Shown one piece after another: positions 1 to 8,235 of a stretch of 64,000 bases of DNA (within the stretch, counting starts at the first letter, position 1; each line of letters begins with the position of its first letter). The notes beneath the pieces were generated by a model. The model was not told where the DNA came from and did not search any database. It saw only the letters and a list, made by a program, of their open reading frames with translations. The position numbers were made by a program, and so were the translations under genes. Source of the stretch: Rhodocyclaceae bacterium (GTDB lineage Bacteria > Pseudomonadota > Gammaproteobacteria > Burkholderiales > Rhodocyclaceae); contig VBWA01000016.1 in assembly GCA_006218025.1 (NCBI GenBank), forward strand, positions 1 through 64,000, written 5' to 3'.

Positions 1-292
1 GGGCGGCGGCGACGACTTCCCCGGTTTCCAGCAGTGCCTCGCGTTGGGCCTCGCCGTGATGCGCCGATTGCGAGCAATAGCCGCAATCTTCCGAGCAGCC
101 GCCGGTCTTGATCGACAGCAGGGTCGACCTCTGGACGGCGTTGGCCTCGTGATTCTCCCGATGCACCTGCTGGGCACGAAACAGCAGGTCGTTGAAGGGC
201 AGTTCGAACAGGCCGGCCAGCGCCTCCGTGGTCCAGCGCGGGGCGGCTACGAAGGGGGTCGATGCGGCTTGGGCAGGGACGGCGGCAGTCAT
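1..292 (-). CDS. bioB: Biotin synthase, N-terminal part (gene runs off the window)
   Basis: This is the first 97 residues of biotin synthase, the radical-SAM enzyme that inserts sulfur into dethiobiotin in the last step of biotin synthesis. The cluster-binding motif CSEDCGYC is visible, with cysteines at residues 66, 70 and 73, preceded by the usual helical N-terminus and the stretch [11 protein letters not shown]. The ATG start is 57 bases from the divergent comF start, so both genes probably share one promoter region. The C-terminal barrel lies outside the window. Confidence 0.95.
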   Translation of the reverse strand, partial: MTAAVPAQAASTPFVAAPRWTTEALAGLFELPFNDLLFRAQQVHRENHEANAVQRSTLLSIKTGGCSEDCGYCSQSAHHGEAQREALLETGEVVAAA

Positions 293-348
293 TGCAGCGG
301 ACTCGCTAGAATGCGGGAAGGCGCGAATCTTGGTGGAAGGAGCCGGGC

Positions 349-1051
349 TTGTCAATTGCAGCGAGTGCAGTCACGAACATGGCAAGCGGTGTGAAAGCCG
401 CGGCAAACAGGTACGTAGCCGCCCTGTTGCCGCAAGACTGCTTCCTGTGCGCCGCGCCCAGCGGCAAGAGCCTGCTATGTGCCGCGTGCACCGCCAGCCT
501 GCCGCGTTTGACCATGGAGCGCTGCCCGGTCTGCGCCCTGCCGACTCCGGACTCGAACATCTGCGGCGCCTGCCTCGGGCACGCGCCGCATTTCGATGCC
601 ACCCAGGCCGTCTTCCGCTACGAGTTTCCGGTCGACAGTCTGATCCAGGCGCTGAAGTATGCTCACCGTCTCGCCAGCGCCGACTTTCTCGGCAGGGAAC
701 TGGCGCAGATGGCCGCCCCACTCCGCCCTGATCTGATCCTGCCCGTTCCCCTTTCCCAGGCACGCCTCGCGCAGCGGGGATTCAACCAGGCGGTGGAGAT
801 CGCCGCTGGCAATCACTCATCTGCACCGCTGCCGCGACACCGCGCCGCAAGCCAGCCTGCCCTGGAAGGAGCGGGCAAAAAACATCCGTCACGCCTTCGA
901 ATGCGAAATCGACCTGACAGGCAAAACCGTGCTGCTGATCGATGACGTGATGACTACGGGTGCCACGCTCGACGAACTGGCCCGAACACTCAAGGCGCAT
1001 GGCGCGATACGCGTGGAGAACCTGGTGCTGGCACGGGCGCTAAAGAGCTGA
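349..1051 (+). pseudogene. comF: ComF family phosphoribosyltransferase-like protein, frameshifted
   Basis: ComF proteins support DNA uptake in competent bacteria. The N-terminal zinc ribbon is intact, with cysteine pairs at residues 31/34, 44/47, 59/62 and 72/75. The frame then reads to GFNQAVEIA near base 805. The family's C-terminal half continues in the next frame from about base 815 (RDTAPQASLPWKERAKNIRHAF, then the PRPP loop LLIDDVMTTGATL) and stops at 1049-1051. About ten residues usually found between the halves are also missing, so a small deletion caused the shift. Read straight through, the first frame ends at 945 after a nonsense tail. The TTG start is chosen because GGAAGGAG lies seven bases upstream; the ATG at 379 has no such site. 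A sequencing error cannot be excluded. Confidence 0.8.
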
Positions 1052-1095
1052 TCGCCGCTGTACAATCCAGTTGCCCAAAGTCCAAATAAATATTC

Positions 1096-1485
1096 ATGGC
1101 GCTTCGCGATCCCATCGACAAGAACCTGCTGCGCATGCAAGGACGGCGTTTCGCCTTGCGCTGCGATGCGCAGGTTTCCTCCATCGAGCGTGCCGACACG
1201 CTGCGCGAGATTTCCCGCCTGGCAAGCTCGATCACGCTGCCCTATTCGATCATCGAGGACGAGACGGCACGGGACGCCCTGCGCCTGGTACAGATGCGCG
1301 CCGAAGACCGGGCGCGCGAGCTTATCGAGGAACAAATTCATAACTTTGCCCGTGCCGAAGAAAACCTGCGCGACAAGCAGAAACGCGCGATGCTCGATGC
1401 ATGGACCAACCTGACCGGGCCGCTGGGCCATTTGCGCACATGGGCGCAAAGCAAGTTGATGGCGGCGGAACAACAAAGCAACTGA
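1096..1485 (+). CDS. Small hypothetical protein, largely helical
   Basis: I do not recognise this 129-residue protein. It is charged, has no signal peptide or membrane segment, and looks mostly alpha-helical, with a probable coiled-coil stretch around residues 65-100 rich in Glu, Arg and Ala. It starts 44 bases after the end of comF on the same strand and ends before the convergent mshN gene. Codon use resembles the neighbouring genes and no better candidate exists on either strand here. Confidence 0.6.
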   Translation: MALRDPIDKNLLRMQGRRFALRCDAQVSSIERADTLREISRLASSITLPYSIIEDETARDALRLVQMRAEDRARELIEEQIHNFARAEENLRDKQKRAMLDAWTNLTGPLGHLRTWAQSKLMAAEQQSN

Positions 1486-1520
1486 GCGGGCAAGCTGCTT
1501 CCCGTGCCGCGGCGAGTTCT

Positions 1521-2570
1521 TCAGCGCAAACGATGCTCCACGTGCTGCGCCAGATCGGCCGGCAAACCCGGCAGGGCACGCGCCTTCTGATAGGCCTCAC
1601 GCGCCTCCGCGCCTTTTCCTGCGGCATCCAGCGCGATGCCCAGTCCCGCCCACCAGCGGCCTTCGTTGGGTGCAAGACGTGTCGCCGCCTGATAGCGCTC
1701 CACCGCTTCAGGGGCGCGCCCGGCACGATTGAGCAGCGCGCCGGCAAACCCCTGATACTCGGCGCTCTGCTCGCCGGACGCCGCGTTCTTCTGCAGCAGT
1801 TCGAGCGCGGCGGGCGCCTGGTGGCGCTCGACCTTCAAACGCGCCCAGGCCAGGGTCGATGCCAGGCGCGCCGAAGCCAGTTCCGTGCCTCGGCGCAGAA
1901 TTTCCTCTGCTTCGTCGAACCGCTTCGCGTCAATCAGCAGCGCCGCCAGCATCTGGCGTGCCGCGGCATGTTCGGGAAACTCTTCGAGCGCAGCCCTGTA
2001 GCTGCCGGCCGCCTCCTCCAGGGCGCCCTGACGCTGCGCCAACACGCCGCGACGGTATTCGATCTCGGCACGTTCAGCCGCCGACGGCAGACGCACTTGT
2101 TTGTCGATACGAGCCTCACCGGAGACCGGCGGCACCTTGGGCAAAGCCACCACCGGTGGTCGGGATGGAGCGGCAGCGGCCGGCCGCTCAGTCGCCTTCG
2201 GCGCGAAAGCCATCGCCTTGCGTGGGGGCTCGGCGGCACGCGCGGGCACCGCAGACAGCTCATTGTCCAGGCGCAAGGAGGGCAAGGCCGCGTTGGCCAC
2301 GACTGCGGGTTCGGCTGCAATGGCGGCAGCAGCTGGAGCCGCCGGTGCTGCGGCCACGGAAGGCGCGGCCGGCGTTACGTTTCTGCCGAACCACACGGCA
2401 GTGCCCAAACCCACAGCAACCAGAATCGCTCCGAACCACATCCAGGACACACCCCGGCGGGACTCCTGACGCGCCGCCAACGGCGTCACGGCCGTCGGAA
2501 AGGCCGCCCGATCGCTGTCGCCGATCCGGCGCGCATCGAGGTCGCGCAGCATCTTGTTGACCAGGCTCAT
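1521..2570 (-). CDS. mshN: MSHA pilus biogenesis protein MshN (TPR protein)
   Basis: The protein begins with the motif SLVNKMLRDLDAR typical of MshN. A single membrane segment follows at about residues 40-62, then an Ala/Pro-rich periplasmic linker and a C-terminal set of tetratricopeptide repeats (roughly residues 160-345). It is thought to link the inner-membrane assembly platform to other pilus components. The ATG was chosen over an upstream in-frame start because GGGAGGG lies eight bases before it and the family begins here. It is the last gene of the leftward msh locus and is separated from mshM by a GC-rich palindromic spacer. Confidence 0.85.
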   Translation of the reverse strand: MSLVNKMLRDLDARRIGDSDRAAFPTAVTPLAARQESRRGVSWMWFGAILVAVGLGTAVWFGRNVTPAAPSVAAAPAAPAAAAIAAEPAVVANAALPSLRLDNELSAVPARAAEPPRKAMAFAPKATERPAAAAPSRPPVVALPKVPPVSGEARIDKQVRLPSAAERAEIEYRRGVLAQRQGALEEAAGSYRAALEEFPEHAAARQMLAALLIDAKRFDEAEEILRRGTELASARLASTLAWARLKVERHQAPAALELLQKNAASGEQSAEYQGFAGALLNRAGRAPEAVERYQAATRLAPNEGRWWAGLGIALDAAGKGAEAREAYQKARALPGLPADLAQHVEHRLR

Positions 2571-2662
2571 CGGACTACCCTCCCCCCGTTCCACGACCGA
2601 CACTGCATTGTCGGCCGGCTACGGCGGCGCGGAGCAGTGCTCCGCGAAACCCCGCCTCCGCC

Positions 2663-2683
2663 CCCCCTGCCCAAGGCAGGGGG
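2663..2683. repeat. GC-rich intergenic palindrome (mshN-mshM spacer)
   Basis: The 184-base spacer between mshM and mshN contains a perfect GC-rich hairpin, CCCCCTGCC / GGCAGGGGG, plus further GC-rich inverted pieces up to about 2750. Similar palindromes lie at 12763-12779 and 57213-57229, each also between genes. Whether it acts as an mRNA stabiliser, an attenuator or a passive REP-like repeat cannot be told from sequence. Confidence 0.55.
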
Positions 2684-2754
2684 TGACGGTGGTTCGCCGC
2701 TGCGCGGCTCCACAAGATGGCTGCACCCCCTTGGAGCGGCCCGGCGGGGGGCGA

Positions 2755-3591
2755 TCACCACCGTTGCCACCAGTGCAGCGCGGGCAAACCTTCGGTATCG
2801 CGGCCCGCCATGGCGACGTGGGCACGGCTCACCCGGGTCTTGCCCTCGCCATAGGCAAGCAACATGGCCTTGTGCGCCAGCACGTTGACCAGGCGCGGAG
2901 TGCCGCTGGACAAGCTGAACAGCAAGCGAGCGCTGGCGGGAGGAAATACGTCGCCATCACGATGACCCGCCACTCGCAGGCGATGGGCGAGGTAATGCGC
3001 TGCCTCCTGCTGTTTCAGGCCCGGCATGCGGTAATGAAACACAATGCGCTGACGCAACTGGCGCACGGCGGGATTGGCCAGCTTCTGGTCGAGTTCGGGT
3101 TGGCCGAACATCACCACTTGCAGCAGCTTGTGCTTTTCCGTTTCCAGATTCGACAGCAAGCGCAGAGCTTCCAGGCTTTCGAGAGGCATGGATTGCGCCT
3201 CGTCGATGCAGATCACCACCTTCTTTCCCTGTGCCGCCATGTCGAGCAGATGCTGATTGAATTGCTTCAGAAGATGGAACTGGTAGTCGAGGCCCTGGAG
3301 CTTGAGACCGAGCTCCTCCGCAATCGCGATGAGCAGGATGCGCGGCTCCAGCATCGGATTCGGCAGGTAGGCGACCACTTGCTCTTCGGTCAGCGTTGCC
3401 AGAAAACGGCGGCACAGCAGCGTCTTGCCGGTACCGACTTCGCCCGTGATCTTGATGAAGCCCTCACCCGTGTTGATGCCGATCAGCAGCGTGTTGAGCG
3501 CTTCCTGGTGCGCGTCGGCCGAATAGATGAAACTGGTGTCCGGCGTGATGCCAAACGGGAATTCCCGGAGGCCGAAGTGATTGAGATACAT
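2755..3591 (-). CDS. mshM: MshM, ExeA-family AAA ATPase
   Basis: MshM-type ATPases (ExeA/GspA family) assist assembly of the outer-membrane secretin. The N-terminus MYLNHFGLREFPF is characteristic. A Walker A motif, GEVGTGKT, sits at residues 50-57, and a Walker B-like ICIDEAQ follows at about 125-131. The 278-residue length matches MshM without a fused peptidoglycan-binding domain. It follows mshL by 12 bases in the same direction, consistent with one transcript. Confidence 0.9.
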   Translation of the reverse strand: MYLNHFGLREFPFGITPDTSFIYSADAHQEALNTLLIGINTGEGFIKITGEVGTGKTLLCRRFLATLTEEQVVAYLPNPMLEPRILLIAIAEELGLKLQGLDYQFHLLKQFNQHLLDMAAQGKKVVICIDEAQSMPLESLEALRLLSNLETEKHKLLQVVMFGQPELDQKLANPAVRQLRQRIVFHYRMPGLKQQEAAHYLAHRLRVAGHRDGDVFPPASARLLFSLSSGTPRLVNVLAHKAMLLAYGEGKTRVSRAHVAMAGRDTEGLPALHWWQRW

Positions 3592-3603
3592 CGCCGCGCA
3601 GAC

Positions 3604-5343
3604 TTACTGTGCGGACCGGCCGGACGGGTAAGCCCGCACGCGCTCCTGAACGTCCTTGATGTCCTGCGCCCAGACCCGGTCATTGTCGATCATGGTGGGC
3701 TTGATCAGAATGACCAGTTCGCGCTTGCGCAACGCCGAAGAGCGCTGACCCAGGGCGTTGGCCACAAAGCCGGTGGCACCCGGCAACTGCGAGCGGTCGG
3801 AGGACTGTTCCTGACGCATCAGGCCGCCGATGGCCACGATATTGCCGTCCTGGACGCGGACAATGCTGTCGGTTTCGTTGATGCTGCTCGCCGCCAGCGG
3901 CAGAATGTAAGTGCCCAGCGCCCCGAGGTTGATGGTCTTTTCCTTTTCCACCACCGTGCTGACCGCTGGATGCACATGCAGAATGATATTGCCATCCTCG
4001 TCGATCTGCGGCGTGACATCAAGCGAAATGCCCGAAAAATAGGGTTGCAGGGTTACGCTCGGCGATGAGACGGAGCCGGTTGTCGTGGTCGTGGTTGACG
4101 ACGTGACATTGGTCACAAACAGCTCGTCGGTACCCACCTTGAGTATCGCCTTCTGATTGTTGAGCGTGGCAATTCGCGGCGAAGACAGCACCGAAACGCT
4201 GCCTTGGGTTTCAAGGAAGTTCAGCAGCGCAGCGAAATTGGAGGTCTGGAAGGCGAGGCCGATGAAGCCTTTTCCCAGCACCGACGCAGCAATCGAGCCG
4301 AACTGTCCCGGCGTCACGGAAAGCGTCGCCGTGCCACCCGTACCAATAGTCTGCGCCCCACCGGTAGCGGCCGTAAGGGTCGCGCCCGGTTGGGCTACAC
4401 CGATCCCGGAACGGCTGTTCGGACCACTATTGAAGGCGCCCCAGTTGACGCCCGCCTGGAAGTCCTCGGACAGGGTCACATCGATGATCTTGGCCTCCAG
4501 CATGACCTGCCGCTCGGCAATCAGCTGGGTTGCCTTGAGGTATTTTTCGACGTTGCGCAGTTCAGTCGGCAGGGCGCGCACCAGCACCACTCCGGACGAA
4601 GGATTCACCACGACGCTGCGCCCTTCGGCGCTACCCACGATGGACCCCAGCGCGCGATTCAGGTCTCCCCAGAAGTCGCTGTCGGTGGTCATGCTGACAC
4701 GACTGGTGTCGCTGCCACGCGCCGCCGTCGGAGTACCGGTGCCGGCCGGAACGGTCTGGCTGGTAGCCGGAGTCGATGTCGACGCAGTCCCCGCCGTGCC
4801 TCCGCTGGTGGTCATCGAACTGCCGGTAACACGCAGATCGCTGCTGCCATGACGCCGGCTGGCAAGGTAATTGATCTGGAACACACGGGTCTTCAGCGTG
4901 TTGGGTTCGATGAAGATGCGCTTGCCCTGGACGCGGTACTCGTAGCCGTAGAGTTCGCGAATGGTATCCAGCGCTTCCATCACGGTCACATCCTTGAGAT
5001 TCACCGTCAGGCTGCCGCTCACGTCGGGCGGCAGCAGCATGCTGTAACGGGTGCCCGAAACCAGGGCCATGAAGACCTGCGTGGCCGGGGCGTTGATCAC
5101 CGAGAGATCGAAGCGCGGTTCTGCCGCGGCCACGTCGACCGCCGCCTGCGGCGCAAGCGGCGGCATCAACGACTTGTCGGTAGGGGCTGCAGCAGGCGCT
5201 TTGCGCTCAGTCGCGGATTTCAGCAGGACATCGTTGATCTGACCCAGCACCTCGTTGCCAGCTCGCGGCGGCACGGCACAGCCGGCAACAGCGCCGACGA
5301 GCAGCAGCAGCAGGCATCGCACATAGGGTGCGCATCTCGTCAT
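3604..5343 (-). CDS. mshL: MshL, outer-membrane secretin of the MSHA pilus
   Basis: This 579-residue protein is the secretin through which the pilus leaves the cell. A lipoprotein signal ends in the lipobox VAGC near residue 22. The secretin N-domain (FDLSVINAPATQVFMALVSG) follows, then a Ser/Thr/Gly-rich loop at about 180-220 and the C-terminal secretin domain, with VLSSPRIATLNNQKAILKVG and a final IPLAASS/GGLMRQEQ region. Its start overlaps the end of mshK by four bases, indicating translational coupling. Confidence 0.94.
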   Translation of the reverse strand: MTRCAPYVRCLLLLLVGAVAGCAVPPRAGNEVLGQINDVLLKSATERKAPAAAPTDKSLMPPLAPQAAVDVAAAEPRFDLSVINAPATQVFMALVSGTRYSMLLPPDVSGSLTVNLKDVTVMEALDTIRELYGYEYRVQGKRIFIEPNTLKTRVFQINYLASRRHGSSDLRVTGSSMTTSGGTAGTASTSTPATSQTVPAGTGTPTAARGSDTSRVSMTTDSDFWGDLNRALGSIVGSAEGRSVVVNPSSGVVLVRALPTELRNVEKYLKATQLIAERQVMLEAKIIDVTLSEDFQAGVNWGAFNSGPNSRSGIGVAQPGATLTAATGGAQTIGTGGTATLSVTPGQFGSIAASVLGKGFIGLAFQTSNFAALLNFLETQGSVSVLSSPRIATLNNQKAILKVGTDELFVTNVTSSTTTTTTGSVSSPSVTLQPYFSGISLDVTPQIDEDGNIILHVHPAVSTVVEKEKTINLGALGTYILPLAASSINETDSIVRVQDGNIVAIGGLMRQEQSSDRSQLPGATGFVANALGQRSSALRKRELVILIKPTMIDNDRVWAQDIKDVQERVRAYPSGRSAQ

Positions 5344-5723
5344 TCCGTGTTTCCCGTCGTGCGCCGCTTGATGGCAGCCGCCTTGTTTGTCGGCATTTTC
5401 TCGATGGCGGGCGTGACCTTGATGACTTCGCGCCCACTCTCCCCCTTCAACACTATTTCGCTTTCGGTAATCTTCAGCACCTTCTTGTCACCAATCCGGC
5501 CACCGACTTCGACATACTGGCCGTTGATCACGGCGGCAGACTTTCCGCCAGGCCGCAAAATCACCGTCTGCACCCCGCTTTCAAGCGGCCCAGCAACACT
5601 CCCCCCGGCCTCCGGCACCACCAGAACCCCGGCCGGACGCGTTGGATCCGGCACCTGAGCAAGAGCGGAACCTGCCCCGAGGAGTATGGCCAACAAGAAC
5701 GGAAGCAAAACGAAGCGCATCAT
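5340..5723 (-). CDS. mshK: MshK, small periplasmic pilus accessory protein
   Basis: This 127-residue protein has an N-terminal signal peptide (MMRFVLLPFLLAILLGAGSALA). Its mature part, beginning near VPDPTRPAG, resembles MshK and the PilP-like partners that couple the inner-membrane complex to the secretin. It overlaps mshJ and mshL by four bases each, so it is part of a tightly coupled string. Sequence similarity in this family is low, so the name relies largely on position between mshJ and mshL. Confidence 0.8.
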   Translation of the reverse strand: MMRFVLLPFLLAILLGAGSALAQVPDPTRPAGVLVVPEAGGSVAGPLESGVQTVILRPGGKSAAVINGQYVEVGGRIGDKKVLKITESEIVLKGESGREVIKVTPAIEKMPTNKAAAIKRRTTGNTE

Positions 5724-6457
5724 ACAACCAACCAGTTTCTGTCAAGGCTCAAGGTGTAGACGCGCAAGACCATGACGTTGCGCGGATGCTTCTCCACCGT
5801 AAGACTGACGCTGTTCCACATCACCCGCTGCGGCATGCGCTCAAGTTCCGCCAGGTAATTCAGCAAGTCATTGTAGCTGCCAGCGAGCCGTATCTCGATA
5901 CCATGCTGGTAGATGCCCTCAGCCTGGACAGGCGCCGCGTCGCCTTGATCCGCCCTTTCCTTGCCCGGATCCTTCGCGCCCTGAAGAGGCGTTCCGGGCG
6001 CGGTTCCCGCACCTGGTACCACCGCGCCCACCCGCGTCGCCGGCAATGTTTTCAGACCGAGCAATTCGATGGTCCGGTTTCTGGCCAGCAGTCCTTCCAG
6101 AAACGCCTGCATCCTTGCCGGCGGGACCATGCCTGCCTCGAAACTCGCCAGACGCTCGCCGACCGCTGCCAGTTCCTGCTTCGCCTGCGCGAGCCGCCGC
6201 CGATTGGCCGCGTCAGGATCGGCGCTTTGCGCCGTGAGCACGGCCACCTGAGTCTGCTGCTGCGCCAGCTCGGCACGCGCTGCAGCTTCCGCGCGGCTTG
6301 CGCTGCGCGCATTGAGCAGGAACGGCTCGATCCCGAAACTGAAAATAAGGAAGCCGCCGCCAAACACCAGCGCAAAGGCAATAATGACGCGTTCGCGGGG
6401 CTTGAGCGCGGCAAACTTCTCGGCCCACTGTGTCCATTGAGCGGATAGCCCTTTCAT
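5720..6457 (-). CDS. mshJ: MshJ, PilO-like inner-membrane assembly protein
   Basis: The architecture is that of PilO/MshJ: a short cytoplasmic N-terminus, one membrane segment (about residues 23-43, VIIAFALVFGGGFLIFSFGI), a periplasmic coiled coil rich in Ala, Arg and Gln, and a C-terminal ferredoxin-like domain. It forms part of the alignment complex between the cytoplasmic ATPase side and the secretin. Both ends overlap neighbouring msh genes by four bases. Confidence 0.87.
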   Translation of the reverse strand: MKGLSAQWTQWAEKFAALKPRERVIIAFALVFGGGFLIFSFGIEPFLLNARSASRAEAAARAELAQQQTQVAVLTAQSADPDAANRRRLAQAKQELAAVGERLASFEAGMVPPARMQAFLEGLLARNRTIELLGLKTLPATRVGAVVPGAGTAPGTPLQGAKDPGKERADQGDAAPVQAEGIYQHGIEIRLAGSYNDLLNYLAELERMPQRVMWNSVSLTVEKHPRNVMVLRVYTLSLDRNWLVV

Positions 6458-7128
6458 TGCAGGCCTTCCTTGGGCTCGACCAACTTCGGCATCAGGACGA
6501 AATCGATGGCACGCGGCGCGAGAGTCGGCGCTGACGCTACGGCGGCGCCCTGCGCGACGCGAGGACCCGCCACAGGCGGATCGACGCGGTTCATCGTCAA
6601 GGCTGCAAAATTGCGTCCCTGAAAGGCCTTCTCGGTGCCAAGGCGGCGAATGTATTCGGGCAGTGCCGCCGCATTCAGCATACTCCCGCGAATTTCCATG
6701 TCATTGCCGCCGGAGCCGATGGTGAAACCCGTCAGCCAGAGGCCCTCCGGCACCTGGCGGGCAAAGCCGCGCAGATAATCGGCAAAGCCACCGGTGCTGC
6801 CGATGGCACCGCCTTCCAGCAGGCGTGCGATATCCCCGCGACGGCGCAGCAGACCCTCCGCGCTATCCAGTTCGGCCGTCAATTGCGGGCTCGGTTTGCG
6901 TATTGCAGCGGCCTTGGTCGCTGCCGCCACTTTCTCCTTCGCTGACTTGAGCTGCGTCTCGACGGTAGCCGCCGCCTCCCTGCGCGTCGTCGCCTCGCGC
7001 CAGGTCCAGGCTCCCACGGCCGCCAGCACCGTGTAGAGCGCCACGGCCGCAAGCGCCACATTGCCTAGCGTGAGGAGGTCGCGCTGCTTGAGAAAGCGCG
7101 GATGGAAGAGATTGATTTGCGCGCTCAT
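6454..7128 (-). CDS. PilN-like MSHA protein (MshI2)
   Basis: The start at the ATG giving MSAQINLFHPRFLKQRD is chosen because INLF at the N-terminus is the hallmark by which PilN-type proteins bind PilM/MshI. A longer in-frame reading upstream would overlap mshI more and lacks family support. One membrane segment lies at about residues 24-46, followed by a coiled coil and a ferredoxin-like periplasmic domain. It overlaps mshI by four bases (ATGA), as PilM-PilN pairs do. Confidence 0.87.
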   Translation of the reverse strand: MSAQINLFHPRFLKQRDLLTLGNVALAAVALYTVLAAVGAWTWREATTRREAAATVETQLKSAKEKVAAATKAAAIRKPSPQLTAELDSAEGLLRRRGDIARLLEGGAIGSTGGFADYLRGFARQVPEGLWLTGFTIGSGGNDMEIRGSMLNAAALPEYIRRLGTEKAFQGRNFAALTMNRVDPPVAGPRVAQGAAVASAPTLAPRAIDFVLMPKLVEPKEGLQ

Positions 7129-8066
7129 GCCGTCGCCGGCTCGTCGCGCAGCGCCGCGCCAATTGCGCGCAGGCATTGAAACTGCCGCAGGGGATCGAGC
7201 AATGCCGGCACCGCGCCGAGATCCAGCACGCCCGACAGATCCAGAGGCACAACGGAGATCGTCAGGTTGGCACGCAAGTAGCTGAGGAAACCGTCTACGC
7301 CCGGAATCGGCGCGACCAGAATATTGGAAAGCGGAATCGCGCTGTAGAGGCGATCAAAGTTGTCCAGCGAGCGCTGCACGTCCAGCGCGATACGCTCGAA
7401 CAGAATGCCGCGGCGGCCGGCATCGGCGGTGATCAACTGGCGCGCGGTAATCTCGACATGGCGCACGACAAGCAATTCGCCGTTCAGAGTGAAGGTCAGG
7501 AGGCCTTCATCATCATCAAAGATCAGGGTTGCCAGTCCACGTCCGTCTTCCTCGAATAAGGCCGCCAGATTGCGTTGCGAGACTTCGCGCAGATCAATTG
7601 CTGCAAGCGGCACCCTGGCCGCCTGAAACGCCTGCACCAGGGGCGCCACGGCCGACTCGGGCGAGAGCGCGGCAAACACCTGGGCCGTTCGCCCATCGGG
7701 CGGAATCGGCAGAAAGTCGATGGCGGCGGTATCCACCGGGAACTCGACCTGATCCTTGAGCTTCCAGCGCATCACGTCGCATGCCTCGTCGTGAGAGCCG
7801 TCGACGGCATCGGTCTGGATCAACTGATACTTGCCGTGACCGAGCAGCGTCGTACAGCGGTATCGGTCGAACCGCATCGGCCTCCTCAGGACGCTCAGGA
7901 TCGCCACATCGTCGGCGCCCTTCTCGACCGAGTCGGCCACCAACACGCAAGGCTTGCGGCCAGACTCGCGGCGCACATGAACAACGTCGACACGCCCCTC
8001 CCGCAGCACGACGGACAGCCATCCTTGTTCAGTCTTTGATTTGAGGAAGTTTGGCACTGGACGCAT
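7125..8066 (-). CDS. mshI: MshI, PilM-like actin-fold protein of the MSHA pilus
   Basis: MshI is the cytoplasmic actin-like protein that anchors the PilN-like subunit. The 313-residue protein has the family's N-terminal pattern (a GWLSVVLREGRVDVVHV strand pair) and ends just after its partner's start. An ATG inside a longer TTG-initiated reading is used as the start. The 169 bases upstream separate it from pglL and are the only sizeable gap in this half of the locus, so a promoter or processing site could lie there, although none is clear. Confidence 0.83.
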   Translation of the reverse strand: MRPVPNFLKSKTEQGWLSVVLREGRVDVVHVRRESGRKPCVLVADSVEKGADDVAILSVLRRPMRFDRYRCTTLLGHGKYQLIQTDAVDGSHDEACDVMRWKLKDQVEFPVDTAAIDFLPIPPDGRTAQVFAALSPESAVAPLVQAFQAARVPLAAIDLREVSQRNLAALFEEDGRGLATLIFDDDEGLLTFTLNGELLVVRHVEITARQLITADAGRRGILFERIALDVQRSLDNFDRLYSAIPLSNILVAPIPGVDGFLSYLRANLTISVVPLDLSGVLDLGAVPALLDPLRQFQCLRAIGAALRDEPATA

Positions 8067-8235
8067 CGATACCCATTTATTCTGCAACTATACTAACCAA
8101 AAGAGATAGGGAAAACATCGATTTCGCGGTAGAAGGGTGTGTAATTGGATCATTCGGGCAAAATATAATGGAAGTCCGGCAGAGCACAGGATTGACTGGC
8201 CGCCGCCCATGCCTTGTAGCGGGCAGCGGGCGCCT

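Noticed and set aside
1401-2888. A 495-codon rightward frame opposite mshN
   Set aside because: It is the antisense shadow of mshN and the spacer. The product is Arg/Ala/Gln-rich with no domain, and the leftward frame has clear family motifs.
2554-4068. A 504-codon rightward frame opposite mshM and mshL
   Set aside because: Antisense of two well-conserved MSHA genes, with no start signal and no recognisable family.
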